Assembly: GCA_964649745.1 (NCBI GenBank)
Contig: CAZYQI010000001.1
Location: 1-64,000, forward strand
Length of the DNA stretch: 64,000 bases
Reading direction: 5' to 3'
From: CAZEHS01 sp964649745
GTDB lineage: Bacteria > Bacillota > Clostridia > Peptostreptococcales > Acidaminobacteraceae
Shown here one piece after another: positions 25,444-34,261 of this stretch. Every line of letters starts with the position of its first letter. Position 1 is the stretch's first letter. The notes beneath the pieces are model-generated. The model did not search any database. It was not told the origin of the DNA and was given only the letters and a program-made list of their open reading frames with translations. Position numbers and translations under genes: made by a program.

Positions 25444-25994
25444 TGGGGGGTCACATCCTTCACTATAAAGTTAATGGAATAGGCATAGGATCCGCCATCC
25501 ATTGCAGTTATATGGGATACGAACACCGACTCTGCCAGTCCCGATTTTCTAAGGTTATACTCCATTTCAGCAATGGCAGGCTTATCCACGGAAATACCGT
25601 CAATTTGCACCGATCCGTCCGCCATGGTCATAATATTGGCCGAAACCTGTTTAGGCACCGTATCGATGATGACCTGCATGGTGTTTTCCGTCACCCATTC
25701 GGTGGTCCCCAGCAGTTTGTCCTTCCTGCCCAGATCCGGCAATGATTTCGTAATGGCATCAAGCCGAGCCTGAAGAGCATCAAGCTTTTCCAGAACGGCA
25801 CGGTTCTCTGGGAGGTCGATCGTATGCTGTATGGATGCGATTTGTGCGGTCAAAATCATTTCATAGCCGAAAGCGGCCAGGGGTGCAGCAATGATCAAAA
25901 TGAGCAGACCGATCAGGAGGATAGGCGCAATCTTGCTATGGGAATGCTTATCCTTACGGGTCTGCAAGGGGGCAAAAAAGTTCATATCGTTCAT
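25440..25994 (-). CDS. pilN: Type IV pilus assembly protein PilN
   Basis: A 184-residue bitopic protein: basic N-terminus, one membrane segment (about 22-47, APILLIGLLILIIAAPLAAF), coiled coil and a C-terminal ferredoxin-like domain. The N-terminal MNDMNFFAPLQ resembles the INLLP tail that docks on PilM. It forms the alignment subcomplex with PilM and PilO; the three genes are contiguous with 1-4 bp overlaps. Confidence 0.85.
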   Translation of the reverse strand: MNDMNFFAPLQTRKDKHSHSKIAPILLIGLLILIIAAPLAAFGYEMILTAQIASIQHTIDLPENRAVLEKLDALQARLDAITKSLPDLGRKDKLLGTTEWVTENTMQVIIDTVPKQVSANIMTMADGSVQIDGISVDKPAIAEMEYNLRKSGLAESVFVSHITAMDGGSYAYSINFIVKDVTPQ

Positions 25995-27076
25995 TATTTC
26001 TGCCCCTCCCCTCGTATCAATGCTCCCAGGGCATTAACGAACAGCGGCAGCTTTGCCTCGCTGATCTGTGCCGTTCCAATCAGGCTTGGGAGTGACTGTA
26101 TGGACTCGGTGTTGACCGACAGGTTCTGCTGAAGATACCGATCTATCCCCTCAATGGCGGCGCCTCCTCCATAAATAAGGCAATGGTCGATACGGTTTCC
26201 CGATTTCCTGGAGGTGTAGAACTTGATCACCTTCTCAATTTCACCGATCCATTCATCAACCCCGGATTTCACGGAGTTGAACACCCGGTTTTCGTCCGTG
26301 TAATCGAATACTTCCCGGTTGATATCCGCGTTGTTGTGCTTCTCCATCCGGGCGTCGTCAGCGGTAACATCCAGTACCCGTTCAATGCGCTGATCGATGT
26401 TCTTGCCCCCCATCAGAATGCGCCTGTTGAACTGAAACTCTCCCCTCTCAAAGATGTTGATGTCCATCAGGGTATGCCCCAGCTCGATCAACGCTACATT
26501 CTGTTCGTGAAGCTTTATGTCCCTGTTGACGGCGCCTGCAGCATGCATCAACTTGATGACCGCATTGGGATGGATATCTAGGGCCAGAGGGTACAGCTCC
26601 AGATTCTTAGCCATAGTGAACAGGTTTTCCGAGACAAGCTTCGGCACCACCCCAACAATGACTTTCGTGGGAGTGTCCGGTTTTTGGACAGTTCCCGGGA
26701 AAAGCCGGTACTGTGTGATAAAGGCCGATGAATCCGCAGGCAGATACTGCTGCATTTCATAATCCACAACATCCTTCATATCGGCCGCCTTGACCGAAGG
26801 CACCTCCAGAACCCTTGCAAAAGAGCCGGTGCTGCTGAAGGTGAACACCACCGGATAATGTTTGAACCCATTATCCTTGACGATGTCGCCGATAAGCGCT
26901 GATAGCTCATTAAAGTTCTGAACATCCCCGTTGCTGTAAATGTTTGCGGAAATGGGCACTGTCAGGGCTTTGCGCACAGTGATGCCTACAGGCCCCGCCT
27001 TTCCCACCAATACTTTGATGCTGTACGAGCCAAGATCGATGACCAGCAGCTCTTTGTTCTTATAATCGTTTCCCAA
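25994..27076 (-). CDS. pilM: Type IV pilus assembly protein PilM
   Basis: Actin-like cytoplasmic ATPase-fold protein that binds the PilN tail. Phosphate-1-type LLVIDLGSYSIKVLVGK at the start, VDYEMQQYLPAD, ALIELGHTLMDINIF and the late glycine-rich CLIYGGGAAIEGIDRYL. The start is taken as TTG 27076 (360 aa), preceded by GGGGGG at good spacing; an ATG at 27106 has no ribosome site. Confidence 0.9.
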   Translation of the reverse strand: MGNDYKNKELLVIDLGSYSIKVLVGKAGPVGITVRKALTVPISANIYSNGDVQNFNELSALIGDIVKDNGFKHYPVVFTFSSTGSFARVLEVPSVKAADMKDVVDYEMQQYLPADSSAFITQYRLFPGTVQKPDTPTKVIVGVVPKLVSENLFTMAKNLELYPLALDIHPNAVIKLMHAAGAVNRDIKLHEQNVALIELGHTLMDINIFERGEFQFNRRILMGGKNIDQRIERVLDVTADDARMEKHNNADINREVFDYTDENRVFNSVKSGVDEWIGEIEKVIKFYTSRKSGNRIDHCLIYGGGAAIEGIDRYLQQNLSVNTESIQSLPSLIGTAQISEAKLPLFVNALGALIRGEGQK

Positions 27077-27132
27077 GGTATCATCCCCCCATAAAGGTAA
27101 ATGCATCGACCCAGACCGTTAAGGCTGTTGAA

Positions 27133-30100
27133 TCAATAGATGCTTATGGAATCGATTCGGAAGTAACCGTCATTGACTCCGGTTGCCGGATCTATCCTCA
27201 GCTGCTTCAGTGTACCGTCCCAATCCGTCACCGTCTTCATGTCGATCAGATAGGTCCTGAATGTCGTGTAATCATCATCTTTAATTGTGGCAAAATCTAT
27301 AAGTTTTGTTTCATCAAAGCCGGTCTTTTCATTGGTGGTGAAGTAAATCTGTCCCAGGGTGCTGTCACTCTGGTTATTCATCACTATCTCAATGTATCTG
27401 GCTCCGCTGATATTGACGCCCAAACGGTCTGCAGAAACAATATACGGATCCCCGCCGTCAATCTCTCCTCGGATGTACCATACGCCGTTGTAACTGGAGT
27501 TGTAGAGGGAGTAGACATCCCCATTCCGCGTCCATCCCTCCGTTGTACTGTAGAATCCCCATTGTCGCGCAAATATCCAGAGCCCGTTGGAGATATCCGT
27601 AACAGGACTGTCTATTACCAGAGAATCCACTGCAGCCTTTGCCTGAACCGTGTACCTGTAGTAGCCGGGGCCGTACGCATAAATCAGATCCGAGAAATTA
27701 TAAGGAGATGAAGTGTCCAGTACCGGTGTGCCGATGACCTCTTCGTATTTGTATAGCTGAACGGCATAGTTTACCGGGGCGGGGTTCGTAACCGCATTCC
27801 AGCGGGCGCTTTGCCCACTCCACTCCAGGCCTTCGCTTACCCGTTTGAGCTGTGTCAGGGTTTGGGTCTCCGATGGATCCGAAGCCGGCCCGTCCCCAAC
27901 GGTCTTGCCGTCGCCCTTCGCAGAAACCTTGATGTAATAGGTTCCCGGACCGGCGGCCTTCATGGTATTCAGCAGGCTATAGGTCCGCGCCTCCGTAATA
28001 ACCGGGCTCCCCACTGGGTCGTATTCATCGGCATTCTGCTTATACAGCTGCAGCCGGTAACCCAAAGCGCCGGACACCGCAGTCCAGGAGGCAATCCCTT
28101 TATTGGACAAATGGACATTTCGAACCTGTCCCAGGGCTGCAATCTGGTTCACCGTGATGGTTTTCTCTCCATAGGCGCCATAGCCGTCACTGGCGGTTGC
28201 CCGCACCTTTACCGTGCCGTTTGCCAGGCTGGTGAGCCATCCGGTGCTCCGGTCAATAGATGCATAGGTTTCTCCGCTGACCACGGACCATACCACGCTC
28301 TTGTTGGAAGCATCCGCAGGTGTTACCTCTGCCCGCATCTGCATCATGGCTCCCTTGTACAGGGTGTCGGAATCGCTGGAAACGTTGATTCCGGTAACTC
28401 GGATGGTTCCCACGGCTCCCTGTACCGTTACGGTCACAGGTCCTGCTGCCGCTGCATTCAGGCTTATATCCACCGCACTGGCGATTTCGCCGCCGGAGTA
28501 TTTGTCCTTCACATACAGCCGGATCGTATCCGAAACCGGTCCGGAAGCTGTGGCTGCCACATCAATGGCATTGGTGCCGTCAAAGCTGTAGGTCAGGGAT
28601 CCCAGCCCGGATACGTGAGCAGCGGTTTTGTTGGCTGTATACGAGAGGTTTGTCTGCCCTGAGCCAAGATCCTGATAGACTCCTGCCGTGGTCACCGATT
28701 CCGGTCCCTTGGGCTCTGCATAGGCCACGTTCCGCCCATAATTACCGGATAGGATTACCTGTCCCGGTATTGGTCCGTTGCTCATGGTCAGAGTCAGTGG
28801 ATTCTTAAGATCCACCTTCATGCTGGTGTCGAATTTCACCGCTCCGGTGTTGCCCAGATCCAGCGCACCGTCATTGGCAACCTTCCCGCCGTCGTTACTG
28901 AACGTGATGGTTTTGCCGTCTGCCACCTTCAGCGTGCTTGCCAAATCCCATCCGCCGCTTTCCATCCGAGCGTCAGACTTCAGTTCTGCATGGATTTTGG
29001 TCAGCAACACATCCCTGAAGGCTGCGCCGGTATTGGCGGAAACACTGAGCATCGTGGTTCCGGCCCCGTTGCCATTGATGGTGGACGTGTTCATCACAAG
29101 GGCGTTGCGGGACTTCAAGGTGATGGTCTGCACATCGGAGCCGGTACCTGTCATGGTTATTGCCGAATCATCGATGTAGATGTCCCGATTCCCGGGAACC
29201 CCTGGCCTGAAGGTAGTGTCAATCACCATATTCCCTTTGGATTTCAAGGTGCCCTGAATCATATAGAACTGGCCACTGGCAGTGATGTTCACATTCCGCC
29301 CCTCAAAGCCTGCGTAATTATTGATGCCGATCAGGCCGCCGCCATCGGCGGTCAGGGTGATGTCCCGGCCAGTTTTAAGAAGAGGTCCGCTGTCAACGGT
29401 TCTGACAATACCATTGATAAGCTGTGCTTCTCCTGCCCCGTTGAGGAAAATATCCTGATAAAGAGTGATGCTTCCCTCCCGGGTACTCATTGCAATATCC
29501 GTATTGTTAAGAACATCAAAGCCCTTGGCCAGATGGATATCCCGGTCAATGGTCCATTCAAGCTTATCGGTGCCATTCACCTCAAGGGAGCCTCCATGGC
29601 CTCCAGCGTTCATTGGAATATAGAAGGCGCCGTTGCTGGGGTTTATTGCATGCTCGTCGGCGGTATATTCCACACTGGAATCAAAGCCTGTCAGGTATTT
29701 GTCCGCCTTGATCTGTCTGTCCTCACCGGTATTGTCCGCAGTGGAATCATCGTTTCCGTTGTTGTTCTTATCGATCCATGCATAGGAGCCGGCCCGCCAT
29801 TCAATGCCCATAACATACACGGGATCGCTTTGTGTTTCCTCACCTCGCAGGCCGTTGACATCCACCGGCGTTATGGAGCAAATCACAAAGCGGTTGACCC
29901 CCACTCTGGTCATCAGGTTGCTCAGAACATTGGGATCCTCGCCGATGAACGTCAACTGTGTATAATCCTCCGGAAACTGCGGGTCGGCGATCCCCTCCCG
30001 GGATACATACCATTTATAGAGATGGCGGAAGAAGGTGGGGCTGTTGTTCGGATTACACAGAGCTGTCAGGGTTGTATTCGCAAAATTCCCGATATCCGCC

Positions 30101-30513
30101 ACCTTGCCGGAGGGATCGCTGGAAACCACAATCCGCACATTCCTTGCCACCAGAAGGCTCTGCTTCTCAACCTTGGCCAGCTCTCCAGACAGGAACACAT
30201 AGAGGGATTTCCCTCCTGGGGAGGTGTGTCTCATGCGGTAGATATCCGTATCGCTTCCGAACAGATTCACGGTTGTCACACGTATCCCGGGCACGGCATC
30301 CACTGGGGTATCCTGCTGCAGCTTTTGGCGCACGTCAAAAATCAGGCGCTCCACATCAGCCTGGGCTTCAAAGGCGCTTTTCGTAAGCCCCTGTCCCTTG
30401 TTCATAATCACCAGCTGGGAGGTGAAGGCCGGGATGATGGAAACAGCAATAACGCCCAACAGGGCCATGGCAATGATGATTTCAATTAGTGTGAGCCCTT
30501 TTTTGTTTCCCAT
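27133..30513 (-). CDS. Giant modular pilin with Ig-like, Fn3-like and carbohydrate-binding-like domains
   Basis: A 1126-residue prepilin with signal GNKKG/LTLIEIIIAMALLGVI and Glu at +5. After a PilW-like pilin part (to about 230) comes a long beta-rich region with solenoid-like repeats (SITLYQDIFLNGAG, RDITLTADGGG, RNVNITASG), a Big_2 Ig-like domain (about 715-800), two fibronectin-like repeats (about 805-970) and a C-terminal jelly-roll-like domain (about 975-1126, GVWYIRGEIDGG, FRIDSISIY). Probably a tip adhesin. ATG 30513 is preferred over GTG 30522 on spacing from GGAG. Confidence 0.82.
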   Translation of the reverse strand: MGNKKGLTLIEIIIAMALLGVIAVSIIPAFTSQLVIMNKGQGLTKSAFEAQADVERLIFDVRQKLQQDTPVDAVPGIRVTTVNLFGSDTDIYRMRHTSPGGKSLYVFLSGELAKVEKQSLLVARNVRIVVSSDPSGKVADIGNFANTTLTALCNPNNSPTFFRHLYKWYVSREGIADPQFPEDYTQLTFIGEDPNVLSNLMTRVGVNRFVICSITPVDVNGLRGEETQSDPVYVMGIEWRAGSYAWIDKNNNGNDDSTADNTGEDRQIKADKYLTGFDSSVEYTADEHAINPSNGAFYIPMNAGGHGGSLEVNGTDKLEWTIDRDIHLAKGFDVLNNTDIAMSTREGSITLYQDIFLNGAGEAQLINGIVRTVDSGPLLKTGRDITLTADGGGLIGINNYAGFEGRNVNITASGQFYMIQGTLKSKGNMVIDTTFRPGVPGNRDIYIDDSAITMTGTGSDVQTITLKSRNALVMNTSTINGNGAGTTMLSVSANTGAAFRDVLLTKIHAELKSDARMESGGWDLASTLKVADGKTITFSNDGGKVANDGALDLGNTGAVKFDTSMKVDLKNPLTLTMSNGPIPGQVILSGNYGRNVAYAEPKGPESVTTAGVYQDLGSGQTNLSYTANKTAAHVSGLGSLTYSFDGTNAIDVAATASGPVSDTIRLYVKDKYSGGEIASAVDISLNAAAAGPVTVTVQGAVGTIRVTGINVSSDSDTLYKGAMMQMRAEVTPADASNKSVVWSVVSGETYASIDRSTGWLTSLANGTVKVRATASDGYGAYGEKTITVNQIAALGQVRNVHLSNKGIASWTAVSGALGYRLQLYKQNADEYDPVGSPVITEARTYSLLNTMKAAGPGTYYIKVSAKGDGKTVGDGPASDPSETQTLTQLKRVSEGLEWSGQSARWNAVTNPAPVNYAVQLYKYEEVIGTPVLDTSSPYNFSDLIYAYGPGYYRYTVQAKAAVDSLVIDSPVTDISNGLWIFARQWGFYSTTEGWTRNGDVYSLYNSSYNGVWYIRGEIDGGDPYIVSADRLGVNISGARYIEIVMNNQSDSTLGQIYFTTNEKTGFDETKLIDFATIKDDDYTTFRTYLIDMKTVTDWDGTLKQLRIDPATGVNDGYFRIDSISIY

Positions 30514-30538
30514 CCGTTTCACCGCTCCAGTTTAAAGA

Positions 30539-31873
30539 TCAGTATGGTCCATAGATATGCCAGGTTTCCCTGATGATGGTATCGGTTATGGTAGTCATGG
30601 CGTTTTCCAGCGCCACTTCGCTGTTTGCAAAGAAATACGTGCCCTCACGATCCGGATCCGTAGGGCTGGTGCAGTGGGTCTCCGCAATGGTCTCCGCCCG
30701 GGTTACCTGAGACTCGGAGGAGGCGAAGGCGATCACATAAGATTTGATATCCATAGGCCCGGTTTTAAAAAGCCGGTCGCCGACTTCCTTCACGTACAGC
30801 ATACATTCGTTGATGTTGTCGATGTTGTCATCTCCGTCACCGTCGGAGGATGACATCGCCGCGGCATCCAGCTGATACGTTCCGGACTTTATGCTGTAAA
30901 GCGTGGGGTCCCCGTCGGTGAGCAGCATCATGTAGCACACCACATCGGTTCCCGCATTCCGCGTCCTGTAGTCGTCCAAAACCCAGTACGCCCGCCGCAT
31001 GCCATCTCCTGTATTGGTTGCGCCGCTGGTCCCCACGCCGTCGATATCGGTTTTGATCCGCCGACTGTTGGCAACGGTGGCATCGTACATGGTGCCGGGG
31101 GTAGCGCTGTTGGAATAGGGAATCACACACACGCTTACATTTCCCATTTCGATGAAATCATCCACCATGGCCTTGGCCTTTTCCTTAAGGATTGCGTTCT
31201 TTCTCCTTCCCCCCAGACGCTCGTTCATACTGCCGGATTCATCCAGCACCATGGTTACGGCAATCTTCACCGGTCGGCTGTTCACACTGGGCTTAGGGGC
31301 GGGGTCGCTTCTAAAGGCCAAGGCAACCGCCGGATCCGCCGCGGTACCCAAATCGTCGATTACAACGGAATTCAGAGCGATCAGCTCCGATTCCACGGTC
31401 ATTTTCATATCGCTGGCACTGTCATAGTACCCGTCCAGCCGGAAGGCTACCTTTTGAGACCCTGCCGTGTTTTGATGAAAGGTGAGGTTGTAGCTGATGC
31501 CCTCCCTTTCCGGCACAATTACCTTCCGCACATGGGCAAAGACCCCGCCTCCGGTGTCCTGCCACTGGAAATAGGAAATTTGCCGTTTGTTCTGCTCCAG
31601 CACAAAGTAGTCCCACTCCCGGGTCATTCCGGGATTCGTCAGCTGGGTATCCGTAACCGTGAAGCCTACGGTGGCGTGGCGAATGTGCTGTGTCAGCTCT
31701 TCTGCCGCCAGCCGAACGTCCGACTGGATCATCGCTTCATCATGTACCCTTTCCTGTGCCGTACTGGAGTAACGGATCAGCGGCCAGGCCATGAGCGTTG
31801 CAATGCCCATGATGGCAATGGCGATGACAATTTCAATTAGGGTGAATCCCGCTCTGCACCCGGACTTATTCAT
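30539..31873 (-). CDS. Modular pilin with von Willebrand factor A domain
   Basis: A 444-residue prepilin with signal RAG/FTLIEIVIAIAIMGIA. The pilin part extends to about 190; residues 202-435 are a vWA domain with a complete MIDAS: DESGS (211-215), Thr in SGATNTGDGMRR and Asp in LLTDGDPT. This matches the modular-pilin design of Streptococcus sanguinis PilB, a pilus-tip adhesin. It is followed by the giant modular pilin, so the two are probably a tip pair. Likely binds a metal-dependent host or matrix ligand (inference). Confidence 0.88.
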   Translation of the reverse strand: MNKSGCRAGFTLIEIVIAIAIMGIATLMAWPLIRYSSTAQERVHDEAMIQSDVRLAAEELTQHIRHATVGFTVTDTQLTNPGMTREWDYFVLEQNKRQISYFQWQDTGGGVFAHVRKVIVPEREGISYNLTFHQNTAGSQKVAFRLDGYYDSASDMKMTVESELIALNSVVIDDLGTAADPAVALAFRSDPAPKPSVNSRPVKIAVTMVLDESGSMNERLGGRRKNAILKEKAKAMVDDFIEMGNVSVCVIPYSNSATPGTMYDATVANSRRIKTDIDGVGTSGATNTGDGMRRAYWVLDDYRTRNAGTDVVCYMMLLTDGDPTLYSIKSGTYQLDAAAMSSSDGDGDDNIDNINECMLYVKEVGDRLFKTGPMDIKSYVIAFASSESQVTRAETIAETHCTSPTDPDREGTYFFANSEVALENAMTTITDTIIRETWHIYGPY

Positions 31874-31912
31874 GACTGCCCTCCAACATGCTTAAAGAAA
31901 AGGATAACCTGT

Positions 31913-32362
31913 TTAATGGGACCACAGGATCTCATCATGGTTCTCGTAGTCGAATTCCAGTGTAACGGAACGGGTAAGAGTGGACCCCGCCATGCTGCCA
32001 ACGGAGCTGATGCGAACCCGATGCCTTCCGTCTTGGGCAAAGGAAGAAGCGGTAACGGTGGCGGAGCCATCGGTATCCCCGTCGTCATCCAGATCAAATT
32101 CCACGGTGTCTGGGCCTATGGAAGACGAGAGGCCTGCCAACTGGCTCAGCTTTCCCTTGGTCATAACCACCTCGTAGGCAGTCTCTGCTCCGGAGCGGGC
32201 CATGTAGTAAGCCTGCATGCCATCCTCCTGATTCTTTGCCTGGGAGGTGTTGCTGTAGGTAAGAAAAACCGCAGCCGTAACCAGCAGTGTTGAAACCATC
32301 AGCACTACCATTACCATTACCAGGGCCGAGCCTCTTTTGTTATACATCCGTCGGTTTCCCAT
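31913..32362 (-). CDS. PilX-like minor pilus protein
   Basis: A 149-residue protein with N-terminal KRGSALVMVMVVLMVSTLLVTAAVFL and the PilX-type AYYMARSGAETAYEVV. It lacks a G/FTLIE site. RBS AGGAG. It follows the major pilin after a strong hairpin and precedes the vWA pilin, so it probably belongs to the minor pilin set. Confidence 0.78.
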   Translation of the reverse strand: MGNRRMYNKRGSALVMVMVVLMVSTLLVTAAVFLTYSNTSQAKNQEDGMQAYYMARSGAETAYEVVMTKGKLSQLAGLSSSIGPDTVEFDLDDDGDTDGSATVTASSFAQDGRHRVRISSVGSMAGSTLTRSVTLEFDYENHDEILWSH

Positions 32363-32408
32363 AAGAATCTCCTGTTAACCGTTGATATGCGCGTTCAGGC
32401 GCAAACGC

Positions 32409-32437
32409 CTGGCAACCTAACAAAGGCAGGTTGCCAG
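32409..32437 (-). other. Strong hairpin between major pilin and downstream pilus genes
   Basis: Minus strand CTGGCAACCT, nine-base loop, AGGTTGCCAG: a perfect 10-bp stem 40-70 bases after the major pilin stop, with no U-run. It could protect the upstream pilin message from 3' decay or allow partial termination, giving more major pilin than minor pilins. Confidence 0.6.
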
Positions 32438-32479
32438 AAATTCGGGTCTGATACTTTTGTTTCAGATCAAATCAGCCTA

Positions 32480-32884
32480 TTATTTTGAAATAACATAGTT
32501 TGCCGGAGGTGCATCTCCAGTCAACGTCACTGATACAACGCCATCTGCACTTAATGCAATCGTTGCTCCTCCAGAAAAACCGTCAGATTTCATTGTTTCA
32601 TCGCCGACTTTAATTAAATCTACTCCTTGTAATAATCCGAGCCATTGGGCATTTGTCGTTGCAGATGTTACTGCAGTAGGATTTGAAGCATAGTACATTG
32701 CAGCTGCATTTGCAAGAACAGCTGCAGTTTCCTTATCTGAAGCCATTTTTGCGTTTTCACTAAAGCCGCTGAGTCTAGGAATAGCCAACATTGCCAAAAT
32801 TGCCAGAATTGCGATAACAACAATCAGTTCAATCAGTGTAAAACCCTTCTTGTTCTTCTTCATCTTGTAGAAAAATTGCAGCAT
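32480..32884 (-). CDS. pilA: Major type IV pilin
   Basis: A 134-residue prepilin: leader MLQFFYKMKKNKKG, then FTLIELIVVIAILAILAMLAIPRL with Glu at +5, and a small globular domain rich in Ala/Thr/Ser (ADGVVSVTLTGDAPPANYVI). Size and a simple globular part fit the main fibre subunit. The codon use is visibly more A/T-rich than its neighbours. ATG at 32884 follows AAGGAGG. Confidence 0.9.
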   Translation of the reverse strand: MLQFFYKMKKNKKGFTLIELIVVIAILAILAMLAIPRLSGFSENAKMASDKETAAVLANAAAMYYASNPTAVTSATTNAQWLGLLQGVDLIKVGDETMKSDGFSGGATIALSADGVVSVTLTGDAPPANYVISK

Positions 32885-32980
32885 AATAATTCCTCCTTGT
32901 TTTTTGTTTTTATTTGCATATCTCTATTGCCGTCTTTATGCGTTATTGGTGACCACATCACCCCTTTTGCAACAGTAATT

Positions 32981-34189
32981 TTAACCTTGTATGGTTTTCC
33001 CCAGTTCAAACATGGGCAGTGCCATCGAAATAACGATAAAGCCTATCATAACTCCCATGACCACGATCAGGATCGGCTCAAAGAGCGCCAGCACCCGTTG
33101 GAAGTCGTTCTCCACCTCTTCATCAAAGAATTCCGCCGTTTTATTGAGAATATCATCCAGGGTGCCGGATTCCTCTCCTACGTGAATCATACTGGGAACC
33201 ATCTGGGGGAAAAATGGAAGCCTGCTCATAGGCCCAGCCAGATCACTGCCCCGCTGCACATCGGTGCGCACCTGCCGGAGGCCGTCGGCCACCACCACGT
33301 TGCCGATAATCCGTTCAATGTTCTCCAGAGCCTGAATAAGGGGAATACCGCTGAAAAGCATAGTGGAAAGGGTTCTGGTGAAGCGGGTGGCGATTATCTT
33401 CTGGTTCAGATCCTTAATGACCGGTATGCGGAACTTCAGAGAATCGAATTGATGTCGACCCTGGTCGGTCTCAAGATACCGGGCCACGGCCAGGATAAGA
33501 GCCAGAATGCCGAAGACAAACATGTACCAGTAATTGGTAATAGCCTTTGAAACCCCTAACAGTATCCGGGTAGGCAACGGCAACACCACTCCACTGCTCT
33601 CGAACATCGTAATGAAGGTGGGCATTACCACGGTGACCAGGAATATGACAACCCCGATGGCCACAAAGGAAAGAACCAAGGGGTACACCAGGGCATTCTT
33701 CACCTTAGCCTCTATCTTGGCCTCCCGCTCAAAGTGATGGGAAAGCCGTTCAAGGGTGGAATCCAGGGAGCCGCTCACCTCGCCGGCCTCGATCATATTG
33801 ATCATCAGCTCGGGGAAAACCGGCTTTTGCCGTTTCATGGCCTCTGAAAGCAGCTGTCCCTTCTGAACATCCTCATAGATGTTGTCCATGGCGGACCGAA
33901 GGCTTTTCTTATGTACCTGAACACGCATGATGTTAAGGCTCTGTATGATGGGAACCCCCGCACCCAGCATGGCGTACAGTTGGCGGCACAGGATGGAATA
34001 GTCCTTGGAGCCTATCCCCCATTGGCGCTTCCCCATCTTGCCGGAAAAAACATCGTCCTCCACCACCGAAATGGGGAAGCCCTTGTTGGCCCGGATCATC
34101 TTGACCACATCGTCCTTATTGGCCGCAATATAGGTTCCGGTATAGGTGCCGCCTCCGGCAGATGCAGCTTTATAGCGGTATTTTATCAT
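32981..34189 (-). CDS. pilC: Type IV pilus inner-membrane platform protein PilC
   Basis: A 402-residue GspF/PilC-family polytopic protein that holds the pilus base and couples to PilB and PilT. Two homologous helical T2SSF domains are seen (about 65-190, FCRQLYAMLGAGVPIIQSL; 270-390, FTRTLSTMLFSGIPLIQALE) and three membrane segments (IGVVIFLVTVVMPTFI; YMFVFGILALILAV; ILIVVMGVMIGFIVISMALPMF). Confidence 0.96.
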   Translation of the reverse strand: MIKYRYKAASAGGGTYTGTYIAANKDDVVKMIRANKGFPISVVEDDVFSGKMGKRQWGIGSKDYSILCRQLYAMLGAGVPIIQSLNIMRVQVHKKSLRSAMDNIYEDVQKGQLLSEAMKRQKPVFPELMINMIEAGEVSGSLDSTLERLSHHFEREAKIEAKVKNALVYPLVLSFVAIGVVIFLVTVVMPTFITMFESSGVVLPLPTRILLGVSKAITNYWYMFVFGILALILAVARYLETDQGRHQFDSLKFRIPVIKDLNQKIIATRFTRTLSTMLFSGIPLIQALENIERIIGNVVVADGLRQVRTDVQRGSDLAGPMSRLPFFPQMVPSMIHVGEESGTLDDILNKTAEFFDEEVENDFQRVLALFEPILIVVMGVMIGFIVISMALPMFELGKTIQG

Positions 34190-34261
34190 TGTTACCTCCG
34201 CGCCCGGTTTTAAAAGGATGTTGATCCCTAGTTAAAATATGTTGACTTTAGCACCGAGTTT

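Noticed and set aside
28990..30489. 499-codon plus-strand frame opposite the giant pilin
   Set aside because: Antisense shadow; the minus-strand gene has a prepilin signal, an RBS and recognisable domains.
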